DNA of 64,000 nt from Pyropia haitanensis (GCA_008729055.1 SDUX01000005.1:794801-858800); one strand, 5' to 3'; positions 44,304 through 55,264 are shown, counted from the stretch's first letter. Program-made: numbers and translations. Notes: generated by a model not told the origin, from the letters alone.

Positions 44304-44970
44304 GCGTGGAAGCGTCAATATGGCCCATTTGCGGTATATCTCCACCCACAGTGACTCGGGATCGTGTCCGTTTCCGGATCTGATGCCTGTACCCTCTTCG
44401 CATGACCTGTACGGACCTCCATGCCAGATCCGGTCAGCATCGGACATCATGCGGCAACGCAAGGCCCGTACAAGTGCCAAAATCGGGGGTACACGTCTTT
44501 ACGGTGCCATAACGGGCGTCCCCGACCTTTGCACACCGATTTTCTTGCTTCCCCAGTAGATGCGCACCATCGACTTGCCCTGACCAAGTTTTGGTTCGAA
44601 TATTGTAAAATGGTCACTCCTGAGCCCCGACATGGTGCCTTGTGGTGTCTTATTGCAGAAGACAGGCAGACGGTTGTCGTTCATGTCACGTACCGACGCA
44701 ACCCATAAAGTCGGGTTCGAGAACACCGATGGAGGGGTCCTCAATGGGATGCACGATGGCGGAAACCCCGGTTGGACCGGTCCCCCGGTCGTTTGGGGGT
44801 CCCTGGGGACCCCCCCCAGAACCCCCCTAGGAGGGGGTTTTTGCGGGTAGAGCCCAAGGGCGGGGTAGGTGGGGGCCAACTGGACTGCCAGGGAGGGGTC
44901 TATAGGGTTGTAGAGCGCGAAAAACGACCTCACGGGTGTCTAGAACGTCTAAAATGACCCCATAATGCCC
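44304..44970. repeat. 0.65-kb duplicated segment, copy 2
   Basis: Direct repeat of 42795-43455. Differences cluster at both ends and after the ACAGGCAGAC motif. Confidence 0.9.
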
Positions 44971-46330
44971 CCGAAATGCCTTCGTACGGCCCCAAAGGCC
45001 CTAAATGGGGCTTAACCACCCTAATCACCCCTAATATGGCCCTAATGTGGCCCTAATGCGCCCTAACTCGGCCTAATGTGCCTTAACCGACCCTTAATGA
45101 CCCCTAATGGCCCTCAACTCACCTAACTTTCTCCTAATGTGCCCTTAATCACCTTAACTTCTACCTGAACGGCCTTTAATGGGCCTTGATCATCGGGAAT
45201 TGGCTTTAATAGGCCCCTATTGCACTCTGATCACGCCTATCTCATCTTAACTCACCCCAATTTTCGTGAACCCACCCTTAAGTGGCCTTAACCCACCCTG
45301 AACCCACCCTTAACCCACCTAACCCACCCTTAGCAACCTTAACCCTCCCTAATATTCATTAACCCACCCATAACCCACCCCAAATGACCCCGAATGACCC
45401 TAAATGGGGGTCAAACCTCCCAATATGTCGAATTGGGAGACTGAACTGGGACATACTTGGCCTTAATGTCCCTAAATAGGCCCTTACTGCACTCTGATCA
45501 CGCCTATCTCATCTTAACTCACCCTAATTTTCATTCACCCACCCTTAAGTGGCCTTAACCCACCCTTAACCCACCCTTAACCCACCTAACCCACCCTTAG
45601 CAACCTTAACCCTCACTAATTTTCATCAACCCACCCTTAACCCACCCCTAATGACCCCTAATGACCCCTAATGGGTCCCAAACCTCCCAATATGTTAAAT
45701 TCGGAGACTGAACTGGGACATACTTGGCCTTAATGTCCCTCAATAGGCCCTTATTGCACTCTGATCACACCTATCTCCTCTGAACTCACCCTACTTTTCA
45801 TTAACCCACCCTTAAGTGGCCCTAACCCACCCTTAACCCACCTAACCCACCCTTAGCAATCTTAACCCCCACTAATTTTCATTAACCCACCCTTAACCCA
45901 CCCCTAATGACCCCTAATGACCCCTAATGCGGCTTAAACCTCCCAATATGTTGAATTGGGCGACTTAACTGGTGTATACTTGCCTTAAACGGCCCTTAAT
46001 AGGCCCTTTTTGCACTCTGATCACGCCTATCTCATCTTAACTCACACTAATTTAACTTAACCCACCGTTAACCCACCCTCAACCCACCTAACCCACCCTT
46101 AAGTGGCCCTAATACTTCTTAACCACCCTAATGTTCATTAAACCACCCCCTAATGCCCCCTAATGACCCCTAATGGGTCCCTAATCGCCCTTAATGCGCC
46201 TCAAGTGGGCCTAATGGTCCCCTATTGCACTCTGTTCACGCCTATCCCATCTTAATGCGCTCCATTTCATTTTAGCCCGGCGCTAATGCGACCGAGGCCT
46301 CTCCACGGTTAAGACACCGGTAACGCCGGT
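44971..46330. repeat. degenerate telomere-like array, block 2, with 267-bp higher-order units
   Basis: CACCCTTAACCCACCTAACC-type sequence throughout. TGCACTCTGATCACGCCTAT recurs at 45221, 45488, 45755 (one change), 46011 and 46226 (diverged), spacings 267, 267, 256 and 215. Each unit also carries a non-telomeric spacer with CCTCCCAATATG and AACTGG. This order within disorder suggests amplification by unequal exchange. Confidence 0.88.
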
Positions 46331-46980
46331 TCTCTATCCCCGGGTTCGTTTTTGACCCCGTCAGGGGGGGTCCTGAGGACGCACGAGAGGCCGCCATTCC
46401 GGCGACCGGTAACTGTGCCTCTTCGCCGCGTCATGTATGAACGGGCCCACAGGACTATGAGGACAGGTGGTGGTCGGTCGGCGGATCGACTTTGCCGTGG
46501 CAGCCCCCACCCCCCCTCAGGCCCGGGAAACGCATGGTCTGGTCAACCTGCGTTCCTGGGCCTGTTTGGGGGGGGGGGTGGTCGCGGCCGCCCCGCCTCA
46601 CTGTTGGGGGCATAGCCGTCGTGGAGCGGCCCCCCCCCTCAGGAGCATGTTTTGGTATTGTTTTTCGTAGCTACCCACCCTCGGCATAGCCTCGGCGGCA
46701 TAGCTCATTTCTATACCTCAGCACCATCCTGAGGGGGGGGGTCGCCAGTAGAGAGGGTGCCCCCCTCAGGAAAACGCATGTACCAGGGACGATAGTCGAG
46801 CATCGGGGTAGGCTCCCGTATGCATAGGGTGGGGTATGTCCCCCCCCCTCAGGACCATGTTGGCATAAGGGATACGCTTCACTGGTATCCCCCCCTACGG
46901 GGGTCGTTTTCATACGAGATTTTGATGATCGGACTTGCGACCCGATATCACGAAGGATGGTGTTTCACATATGCAGGAGC
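46331..46980. repeat. C-run/CTCAGG motif region
   Basis: Repeated CCCCCCTCAGG or its complement CCTGAGGGGGG at about 46371, 46507, 46631, 46727, 46761 and 46841, often followed by a short stretch ending in CATGT or CATGGT. No gene seen. Confidence 0.65.
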
Positions 46981-47620
46981 CCCCCTGAGGGGTGTTTTCT
47001 TCCACCCCGGCTATCTTTTGCCCTGGTGCTCCGTTTGCAACGGGGACTGCAGATATCGACTCAGCGACCCTTTCTTAGTCAGAAACACATCTGAGGTCGG
47101 AAATCAGAGTACCCCCCCTGACGGGTGTTTCCTCTAGGAACATGAGCGATTCCTACCGAGCGATATCTTTGGCCCTGTTGCTCCGTTTGCTACGGGGACT
47201 GCGGTTATCGACTCAGCGACTCTTTCTTAGTCAGAAACGCATCTGAGCCCAAGAATCGGAACACCCCCCCTGACGGGTGTTTCCTGGTAGGAATACGACC
47301 GGTTCCCTACCGAGCGATACCTTTGGCCCTGTTGCTCCGTTTGCTACGGGGACTGCCGGTATCGACTCAGCGACCCTTTCTCAGTCAGAAACGCATCTGA
47401 GCCCAAGAATCGGAACACCCCCCCTGACGGGTGTTTCCTGGCAGGAATACGACCGGTTCCCTACCGAGCGATACCTTTGGCCCTGTTGCTCCGTTTGCTA
47501 CGGGGACTGCGGGTATCGACTCAGCGACCCTTTCTTAGTCAGAAACGCATCTGAGGTCGGAAATCGGCAGACCCCCCCGACGGCGCTTCATTGGTATACG
47601 AGTATACGGGGGTGAAGCCA
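46981..47620. repeat. 153-bp tandem repeat
   Basis: CCCCCCTGACGGGTGTTTCC starts units at 47112, 47264 and 47418, with diverged first (46981) and last (47571) units; spacings are 131 (first pair) and 152-154. Each unit carries TTTGCTACGGGGACTGC, TATCGACTCAGCGACCCTTT and TCAGAAACGCATCTGAG. Confidence 0.9.
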
Positions 47621-48463
47621 AGACCGCGATAGCTTGGCCCCAAGGGCCAGGTTTGGTATGGGACCGTTTGGTATCGACCTAGAGACCCCTTTTCTATCAG
47701 AATGGAGTCCAAGACCAGTGGGTGGGGGACCCCCCCCCTGCGCTTCTGAAGCGCCGTCGGCTGTAATCAGTCGTCTACCCGATATAGTATGAATATACGT
47801 GTAAGGCCCCTAGGGGGCCATTTCAGACCGGCTTTTTTCCTATGGTAGTAGGCTACCAGCCTAGGGACCGCTATGCCCTCCATTTTCCCGACCTAGGGGG
47901 CGCCTTGGAGGAGCCCGGGGATGGCTTCCCGCCTGCCCGCTGGGCCGATTTTGATAGGGGTTTTTTTCCGCCTGGCGGACCCCACTGTTACTGGCATGTT
48001 CTACTATGGTTTCTAGGCCACGGGGTGACCTCCCACTTGACCCGAAACAACCATAGTAGGGGCCCCGTATTGGAGGCGGGGTAGCGGCTTTTTATGGCCA
48101 CCGCCCCTCCTCAGAGGCGCACATAGTAGTAGGGGATTTTATGCCCTTGCTCTCCGGCCTGACCATCCGGAGTTGGCCTCAACAGTACGTGTGGTCCTCC
48201 CATAGGGGGAGGGGGCGACTCGGCCCCACTCGTGTGGTGGCTGAACCCCCCCCCCCCTTTGGGGCATGCGTTGGTATGCCTTTTTTGTGCTCTCTATATA
48301 CTGAGAGGAAAATCCATAAAGGCATACCTCCCCTTTGTGATGTCTGCTCCCTCCACCTCGCTTTTTTTTTCTTCTTTGGATAACAAAGAGCGGTGTGGGG
48401 GGGGACAGCGGGGTATGGAAACCGCGTGGTGCAAGTAACGCCGGAAGGCCTTTATAGAACGGC
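47621..48463. other. no gene recognised
   Basis: Mixed-composition spacer with poly-C stretches (47729-47738, 48246-48257) and a T-rich tract (48361-48377). One plus-strand frame (47842-48084) reads protein-like (HYPDLGGALEEPGDGF-type) but has no recognisable domain or support. Confidence 0.35.
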
Positions 48464-48821
48464 ACTCCAATGAGGACGCAACGCAGGTCGCCCTTGGATT
48501 TGGTCCCGTCGACATGGATTGCGGGTTTGGTAGTAAGGTTCCATATTTGGTCCGCTCACCTCCCCACCAGTCGGTTGGATAAGAACAAGAGGGCGCGCGC
48601 GGTGGCGGCAGCTTATGAGTGTTTTTTCATAGAAAAAAGGGTACTCCAATGAGGACGCAAGGCGGGGTCGCCCTTGGACTTTTGTCCCGTCGACATGGAT
48701 TGCGGGTTTGGTAGTAAGGTTCCATATTTGGTCCGCTCACCTCCCCACCAGTCGGTTGGATAAAGGGAAGAGGGTGCGCGCTGTCGCTCGCGCCAGCTTA
48801 TGAGTGCCCTTTTTTCTCGGA
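48464..48821. repeat. 179-bp tandem duplication
   Basis: Two copies beginning ACTCCAATGAGGACGCAA (48464 and 48643). They share an identical central part (GTCGACATGGATTGCGGG to CACCAGTCGGTTGGATAA) and both end AGCTTATGAGTG. The copies differ mainly in the GA-rich and CG-rich parts. Confidence 0.9.
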
Positions 48822-49304
48822 TGGACGCGCCGCAATTTCTTGGGGCACATATTCATCCGCTGCGGCAGTCGTACGTGGGCATCGATCAAACATAGGTCGC
48901 ATGCAATCAAAAGGACAAGTGGATGAGGCGCCACCATCAGCAACCATAGAAAGACACAAAAAAATGGACGGATCAGTCAGGCGCAGTCGGGGACGCCACC
49001 CACCACAACCGGATTCACGTCAGCACTCCCCTCCTTCCTTCTCACGCGAGATGGGCTCTCGGAGCAGTGGTCAACGCACAGCGGCGGTCAGGCAGCAGCT
49101 GCTATTCGCACGCAGCACAGAGTCATCCGCACACAGGGGGGCGTCATCTGCCAGTAGAGAGTACAACGTCGGTCTCGCCCCGGTTGCCAGGTGGGGTGGG
49201 GTGCACGTCGCGCCACTGGACCGTCCACAAGACGACAGGCACGGACCGCGCGCTCGAAAGCCTCGATCGATGCAGCGACGCCGCACCCCCCTTGTAGTGT
49301 CGCG
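48822..49304. other. no gene recognised
   Basis: Overlapping frames on both strands without a recognisable product. Confidence 0.35.
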
Positions 49305-49326
49305 TGCTGGCAGGATCAACCAGATT
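49305..49326 (-). rRNA. relic of the 18S rRNA 5' end
   Basis: The minus strand reads ATCTGGTTGATCCTGCCAG, identical to the nearly universal first bases of eukaryotic 18S rRNA. The next bases (CACGCGACACTAC) do not continue as 18S, and no other rRNA landmark was found nearby. It is therefore a fragment, not a gene. Exact identity over 19 bases is unlikely by chance in a window of this size. Confidence 0.55.
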
Positions 49327-51899
49327 TGCACATCCGCATTGTAAGCATCTAACGAGGCGCTGGCGTTCTCTCGGCCCTGGGGGCAAAGTAATTTGTGCCG
49401 GCAGTTCTTGCAGCAACGCTGTTGCGGCAACAAACGACCAGCGGGAGGAGGGGGCAAGGGGCGCCGCGGAACGGCTGGGACTTGAACGTGCCCGCAGCCA
49501 GACACAATGCCAGGTTGTGACCTGTCGAGGCCTATGATACCAGGGCTCCCAGACACAAGCTCTCATGTCAACAAGCTCCAAGGATCGAGTTGACAGGATC
49601 TTATTTCGCCTTGTGGCACACATGAGGACTGCGGGGACACCTTGCAATGAGCTCCGTTCCGCTGGTCAGATGAAGAGGATTATAAAAGCTCGTATTCAGA
49701 GCTCATATTCCCTTGGGTTTTTTGCTAGGACAAAATTGCTTATACGCCCTCGAGCAGCTATCTCTTAAACTCTCAAATCCTCTCATCAGATTCACAAGGG
49801 TTCTGGAGCTTGTGAGAGAAGATCGCGTGGTCCTGTGACTTGCCTGGAACACATTCTGTAGCCGGTGGGCTCCTCGCTGCACCCTCCAGACCCCCCCCCA
49901 TGACAAGCTCAGAATATGCAAATCTTGTCAGCCGAGCCCCACGCGGAGACCGCCCACGTGCAACGTACGCCCGGTGACCAGGCGGGTCCCCCGGCAGCAT
50001 CCGCCGAGTCGGACGCAGCCACCGCTGCTGCCGGCGCTGCAGGGCAGATCTCGTGCTTTTCAGGCCGGCACGACATATCCAATGCTGTGGTTCCCACCTG
50101 ACTGTGGTCACCGGTCGTGGTCGGGTCGCCTTTGCGTGTGTCGACGCATCCGCGTGGCGGGTTGGGCGCTGCACGGGGAGGGTGGGATCAGCCGAGGAGG
50201 GGTTGCACAGACGGCGCGCTTCCCTTCCATCCGGCGTCTTCCCGTCCTTGTATCGGCGGCTCTGTTAGGGGGGGGTAGGGAGAAGACGCCGCCTGTTGGC
50301 CAGCGCCACGCCCCCGGGCGGCCGCCGCGGGATCGAGGCAGCGGCCCGCTGGCGGCGCGACGCGACGTCCCCCCTCTGCCTCCGGCGCGACCGTCTAAAG
50401 GACGCGAGAAGAAAAAGAAGCGGGCCGCGGGGCAGTGCACCCCCCCACCTGCCCCACCCCTCCATCCCTCCCCGGTCCCGCCCATGCAATCTCCTCGCCA
50501 TGGGTGGCCGACCCCTGCCTCATGGCGGCCCCCTCGGCAGTCGCGCACCCCGCGCTGCGCTTCCAAACCCGTGAACCGGAAATCGACCAAATCGGACCCA
50601 TATCGGCCTGTGCGAACCCGTGCAGTGCTGTGAGAATCGGTTTGTCTGCCCCCTAACTTCAGTAGGGGCGCGATAATACGACGTGCTGCTCTGAAGGCGC
50701 TGTAACTGCCCCGTCCGTAGCCCCCAGGGCGTCTTTTTCACACCGTCCTATAGAGTCCATGACGGGGAGCCTATTGGGCTACGGTCATCCCACCGGGACC
50801 TATGGACAGCTTCTGGAGCACCTACCGAAGAACAACCTCGTGCATCTCAGTGCAGTCCATCACACTGATATGCACAAATCGTGCACAGGCCATCTACAAC
50901 GATATCCGAGGGAGCGGCCGCGGATCACAGTGTCCGCTAGACTGGGAAGGAATGGCCCTTCATGAAGCACGTACAACAGTAGTTGAGGATGGATTGTGCG
51001 CCCACAATCGCAGTGATCAGTGTTGCGTGGTCGACGTCTGTGGCCCTTCCGTCGCTCAAAGCAGACTAGATGGAAAGAATGGAAAGAAGTAACGTCTGGG
51101 CCGTCGTACTCTGCTCCCTAATTTCTCAGACGGCGTCGACGCGAGCCGAGGCGATCGAGTGCGAACGCGTGCGATTTTGGCACGGGTTCTCACAAAATGT
51201 GCGAAACGCCGTGCCAAATTCGCACTCGTCGATCCCGTGAGCGAATCGGTGCAGACGCTCAGAGGCCTCTCTGGGGGGGGGGTTATCTCGGCGGGTTCAC
51301 GGGTTTGGCGGCGGAGCGCCGATAGGACGGTGGCAGATCCGCCGCGGGTCCACTGATGATGCGTAGAGCCGACTTCGTGGCTGCGGGGCCGCCCCACGTG
51401 GACGCACGGCCTCCCACTTGGACTTCCAAGCCTTGCGACGTGCCTCCCGCGACGGGACTTGTATGTACAGCACTACCAAATAACATTGGCCATTGCGCCA
51501 CGGCCGCGTTTTTTGCACTTGCAATGTTGGGATGGGTCGAGCGCACACGACCTGTTGGGAATTTGTCCCCCATTGGTGTGCCAGGGGCCCACTCCGTCCG
51601 CCCCTGCGTCAGGGACAGGGGCGGTGCGCAGTTGCTCACCGGCAGGGTGTGGGCCGCAACGCACCCGCCCTGGACACCCTCCTTCTGGCGCGCCCCTGTA
51701 GAGCGCGTGCGCACGCGTGCCCGCGTTTCCGCCGACCCGCCGTCCGCCCCCCGTTGCGGCGGCCGCGACGCGGCGGCACCACGACGCGCAACGGCAAGCG
51801 CGGCCGCCCTCCCCCCCCCTTCCCCCCCCCCGGTGGCGGGGCAGCCACGGCAGGCGGACCGGGCGGCGGGGCGCGTGTTCTCCCCATGCCCTGCCCCCC
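49327..51899. other. no gene recognised
   Basis: Spacer of mixed composition. Short frames at 49916-50101 and 50802-51092 (plus, both ATG-started) look mildly protein-like (for example ARTTVVEDGLCAHNRSDQCC) but have no support. The last 500 bp is promoter and 5' UTR territory for the gene at 51900, with C-runs near 51820. Confidence 0.35.
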
Positions 51900-54800
51900 A
51901 TGGAGCCAATCCCTGGGTGGCCTCGACTGGGCGAGGCCCCGCCGCCGCCGCCGCCGAGCCTGGCCTACCCCGACGACGAGATGGCCGCCGCGTTTAGCAG
52001 TCTCGGCGGCGCCGAGCCGCCCGCGTTTGCCGAGGGGGGGGACTGGCTCGCCGCGTCGCCGTCCTTCTTGCCGGGCATGAGGAACCACGCGGCGGCGGCG
52101 GCGGCGGCGGCGGCGGCTGCGGCGATGAGCCGGCGGGACCCGCTCGATGGTGGCGGCGGCGGCGGTGGCGGCGGCGACGGCGACGGCGGTGGCGACGGCG
52201 GTGGCGGTGGTGGTGGTGGCGGCGGCGGCGGGGAAAGGGAGGGCGACGCGGCTGACCTGGACGAGTTTGTGTATGGGGGGCGCCCGCCGCTGCCCGCGGC
52301 GGTCGGCCGCACCGTGCCGGCTGCGATGGAGGCAGCGTGGGCGGCGAGCGTCGCGGGGTGCGCGCCGCCCGCGTATGACAACCACGGGCCATCGGCGGGC
52401 GAGTCATCCAACCCCTCCTCGACGGTCCGCTCACGGACAGGGGTGGACCGGCGGGAGGGTGGGGAGCGGGAGGACGTCAGCCGCGTGGCTGTCACTAACT
52501 GCATGGACGCATCGGACCGGCACCGCGGGGAGGCGGCGGGCCACGGGGGTGGGGAGGAGGAGGAGGAGGAGGAGACTGAGGGGGTGGGCGAGGGGGGGCT
52601 CGAGGACGGCCCCGAGCTGGCCGAGCGAAAGGCAGTGCCCGGGGGGGGGCACGACCCGCACTCGCTCAAGTGGGCGCCCTTTGGCTATGAGATTCTCCCC
52701 GCCTCGGAGTCGGGCGGCGGCTCGGGTGGCGCCGCCGCCCACGGCGACGATGGCCCCGGCGGCGCGCGGAGCGGCGGCGGGGGGGCTGCCAAGCGGTCTG
52801 GCCAGTGCAGCTACGGCAGCGACCGGGGCCTGGTGTGCGTCGGCTCGTTTCCGGCGGAGCTTGCCCCACGCGTGTCGCTCTCTCGGTCCCTCATCCGCAG
52901 CAACGACGGCGGGGTGCACCGGTGGAACAAGAGCTGGCTCTTCCCCGAGGTGACCGTCCGGGTGGACACGGCGGCGGCCGCCGCGGCGGCCGCTTCGGTC
53001 CAGCTGCTGGTGGTGACGTCGCCGGCCAACCCGAGCGCGGACGGATCGGCAAGGACGCCGGGTGGCGCGGACGGGACGGTGGAGAACGCGGGGCTGGGCA
53101 CGTCCGACACCAGCCGCGTTGTCCGGCCGTGCCGGCCGCAGGCGCTGGTGAATGGGGAGGCGATATTTACGCGCCTCCGGCTGCGGGCCACCAGCTACGC
53201 GCTCGGCGGTCGGCGGTTCAGCCTGGTGGTGGTCCTCTTTGACAGTGCCGGGGCGGTGCTCTCGTCGATCGTGTCCTCGCCGTTCCTCGTCCATGCCCGC
53301 ATTGACGGAGCGCCGCCACGGTGCCGCTGGTCTACCCCACGCACCCGCCGGTCTTCGCGGTCTGGCGCCTACAACTTTTCCGCGTTTGACGTGGACACCT
53401 TCTCCCGCGTGTACGTCAAAAAGTCGTCGGTCAAGGGCAGTGGTGCGGCCGCAACGGTGGAGGAGGTGATTGACAACTCGGCGGTGGGGCTGCTCCGCTA
53501 CTTTACGGCTCCCAACATCCGCAACAAGAGCCGTCACCCGCTGCTGCTGGTCGTTCGCTTTTCCGCGGCGCTGCTGCTGAGCCGCGACGTGGAGCGGTAC
53601 CCCGTGTTTGATGACAACGCCGCGACCGCGTTTATCGCTGCGTGTGGCACGGTGCTGCCCAACGCGGTGGACCATGGCTGTGGGGTGCCGGGCGTGGAGA
53701 CGACGCCGCTGGTGCCGTGGATCCTCTCTCTCCGCTCCCCCGCTGGGGCCAGTGGCTCGTCGGCGGGTGGCGGTAGGGCGGGCGGCGCCGACGCAGAGGC
53801 GGTGAGCACGGAGGCACGGGCGATGGTGCGGTTGCGCGACATGCTCGGCAACCTCCGCGGGCCGGCGGTCGGGTGGGTGGCGGACGCGACCGTCCTGCCG
53901 CCGCGCTACACGGAGACCGCCGACACGGACCTGATGCAGCGGGTGTACACCCGGTTGCGAGCGTTGGCCGATGCGGCGGGGCCGGCAAAGGAGCCCGTTG
54001 GTGGTGGCCGTGGCAGCAGTGGTGGCGGGGCGCGGTTGCCCCGCAAGCGGTCCATGTCGGGGTCGGCCGATGACTCGGGGGTGGACCACAAGCCCCCACG
54101 GCAGATGCTCCCGTCGGCGGCCGGCGGCGCCCCCACTCACGGGCCGGGCTCCTCCTCGCGGTCCGGCTATGACCACGACGATGGCGGCCGAACGCTCGTG
54201 GCCGGACCCTGCTTTGCGCCGGGGCCCTTCCCGCGGTCCACCATTGCGGACGGGGTGGGCGGCAAGGCGGGCGCCGCCGCCACGCTGGCGCCAGGCCAGT
54301 CGGCGGCGTCGTTTTCCCAGCACCAGGACGAGCCGGCGCTGGCGCTGCCCGCGCACGCGCTGGTTGCCCAGTCCAAGCCGGACTGGTCCCAGCGCGCCGG
54401 TGGCTTTGGCGTGCCGGCCCTCCGCGACACCCTCCGTGGCATGGACGGGCTACAGGGCGGCGGCGGCGAGCCGTCACGGTACGGGGCCGCCCTGGCGCGG
54501 GAGCCCGCGGCTGTCGCGGGCGGCCACGGCGGTTCCCCACGTGGTGCCAGCCACCACGTGGTGGCGGCGGAGCTGGCCGTGTCGGACGGCGGCACCGAGT
54601 TTAACCCCCAGCTCCCCATTCACTGCTCCTTTGACGCCGCCTTTCGCAAGTGCCACACCCTCCTCAACGGTGTGGCGGACGCCTTCCAACAAGAAGCGAC
54701 CGCCGCGTTTAGCAGCGGCATCCAGGATAATGGCCGCGGTCTGATCATTGCGCTCAAGGCGATGAAGGCGGCATTGCGGGGCCACCACTTGGAGGAAAAG

Positions 54801-55196
54801 CTGCTGTACGACGCCCTCCGCAGCCGCACGCCGGGCGTGTGTGAGTCTTACGTGATTGACCAGCTGCGGTCGGTGGAGCGGCTTGACGAGCTCGACGTCA
54901 TGGTCCGCTCGGTCGTGGACGATGTGAGCAAGCTGACGGGCGGCAACGCGGTGGGCGTGCCCTCGCTGGGGGCGGACCTGTTCATGAAGTCGAGCCACTT
55001 TACGCGGCTCCTTGCGGAGAAGAGCAGCAAGGAGGAGGACCACCTGCTACCCTACTTTTTCCGCCGCTTCTCCCTCCCGGAGCTCTCCAACTTGCTTTAC
55101 GTCCTGGACGTGTCGCTCGCAGAGGTGGTCACGCGTGAGCGGGAGGCGGCCGCGTCGGAATCGCAGTCGGGCGAGCGGATGAACGAGCGATTTTGA
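51900..55196 (+). CDS. large protein with C-terminal hemerythrin-like domain (1098 aa)
   Basis: The start is the ATG at 51900 (MEPIPGWPRLGEAPPPPPP); the longer frame upstream begins with GTG. Residues 1-260 are low-complexity (Ala run, long Gly/Asp run, Glu run). Residues 260-480 form a mixed beta-rich region (WAPFGYEILPASE, LVCVGSFPAELAPRVSLSRS, WNKSWLFPEVTVRVD, GRRFSLVVVLFDSAGAVLSS, SPFLVHARIDG) whose family I do not recognise; it could be a DNA- or protein-binding fold. Residues 500-870 include low-complexity linkers. From about 908 to 1085 there is a four-helix segment: CHTLLNGVADAFQQEA (His919), RGHHLEEKLLYDAL (His-x-x-Glu at about 962-965), SVERLDELDVMVRSVVDDVS and SSKEEDHLLPYFFRRF. This is the H...HxxE...EExH pattern of hemerythrin HHE di-iron domains (PF01814), which sense iron or oxygen. 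The domain is inferred from motif spacing; not every iron ligand was placed. Single exon, TGA stop. Confidence 0.7.
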   Translation: MEPIPGWPRLGEAPPPPPPSLAYPDDEMAAAFSSLGGAEPPAFAEGGDWLAASPSFLPGMRNHAAAAAAAAAAAAMSRRDPLDGGGGGGGGGDGDGGGDGGGGGGGGGGGGEREGDAADLDEFVYGGRPPLPAAVGRTVPAAMEAAWAASVAGCAPPAYDNHGPSAGESSNPSSTVRSRTGVDRREGGEREDVSRVAVTNCMDASDRHRGEAAGHGGGEEEEEEETEGVGEGGLEDGPELAERKAVPGGGHDPHSLKWAPFGYEILPASESGGGSGGAAAHGDDGPGGARSGGGGAAKRSGQCSYGSDRGLVCVGSFPAELAPRVSLSRSLIRSNDGGVHRWNKSWLFPEVTVRVDTAAAAAAAASVQLLVVTSPANPSADGSARTPGGADGTVENAGLGTSDTSRVVRPCRPQALVNGEAIFTRLRLRATSYALGGRRFSLVVVLFDSAGAVLSSIVSSPFLVHARIDGAPPRCRWSTPRTRRSSRSGAYNFSAFDVDTFSRVYVKKSSVKGSGAAATVEEVIDNSAVGLLRYFTAPNIRNKSRHPLLLVVRFSAALLLSRDVERYPVFDDNAATAFIAACGTVLPNAVDHGCGVPGVETTPLVPWILSLRSPAGASGSSAGGGRAGGADAEAVSTEARAMVRLRDMLGNLRGPAVGWVADATVLPPRYTETADTDLMQRVYTRLRALADAAGPAKEPVGGGRGSSGGGARLPRKRSMSGSADDSGVDHKPPRQMLPSAAGGAPTHGPGSSSRSGYDHDDGGRTLVAGPCFAPGPFPRSTIADGVGGKAGAAATLAPGQSAASFSQHQDEPALALPAHALVAQSKPDWSQRAGGFGVPALRDTLRGMDGLQGGGGEPSRYGAALAREPAAVAGGHGGSPRGASHHVVAAELAVSDGGTEFNPQLPIHCSFDAAFRKCHTLLNGVADAFQQEATAAFSSGIQDNGRGLIIALKAMKAALRGHHLEEKLLYDALRSRTPGVCESYVIDQLRSVERLDELDVMVRSVVDDVSKLTGGNAVGVPSLGADLFMKSSHFTRLLAEKSSKEEDHLLPYFFRRFSLPELSNLLYVLDVSLAEVVTREREAAASESQSGERMNERF

Positions 55197-55264
55197 GGGG
55201 CGGGTACCCGTCCGTGAGCCTCCTCTTTTGTATGTGCTGGTGTCCCTTGCATCCCTATCAGGGG

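Noticed and set aside
46981..47620. CRISPR-like regular repeat
   Set aside because: Units are long (153 bp), contiguous and without unique spacers, in a eukaryotic context.
47500..49330. Possible 18S rRNA gene running left from the 49.3-kb relic
   Set aside because: The sequence departs from 18S right after base 19, and no later landmark such as the 3' universal site was seen.
49440..49560. tRNA-like stretch on the minus strand (GTTCAAGTCCC)
   Set aside because: The T-stem does not pair and no acceptor stem could be found.
50759..51092. Two overlapping ATG-started short frames
   Set aside because: Both are mildly protein-like, they exclude each other and neither has a recognisable motif.
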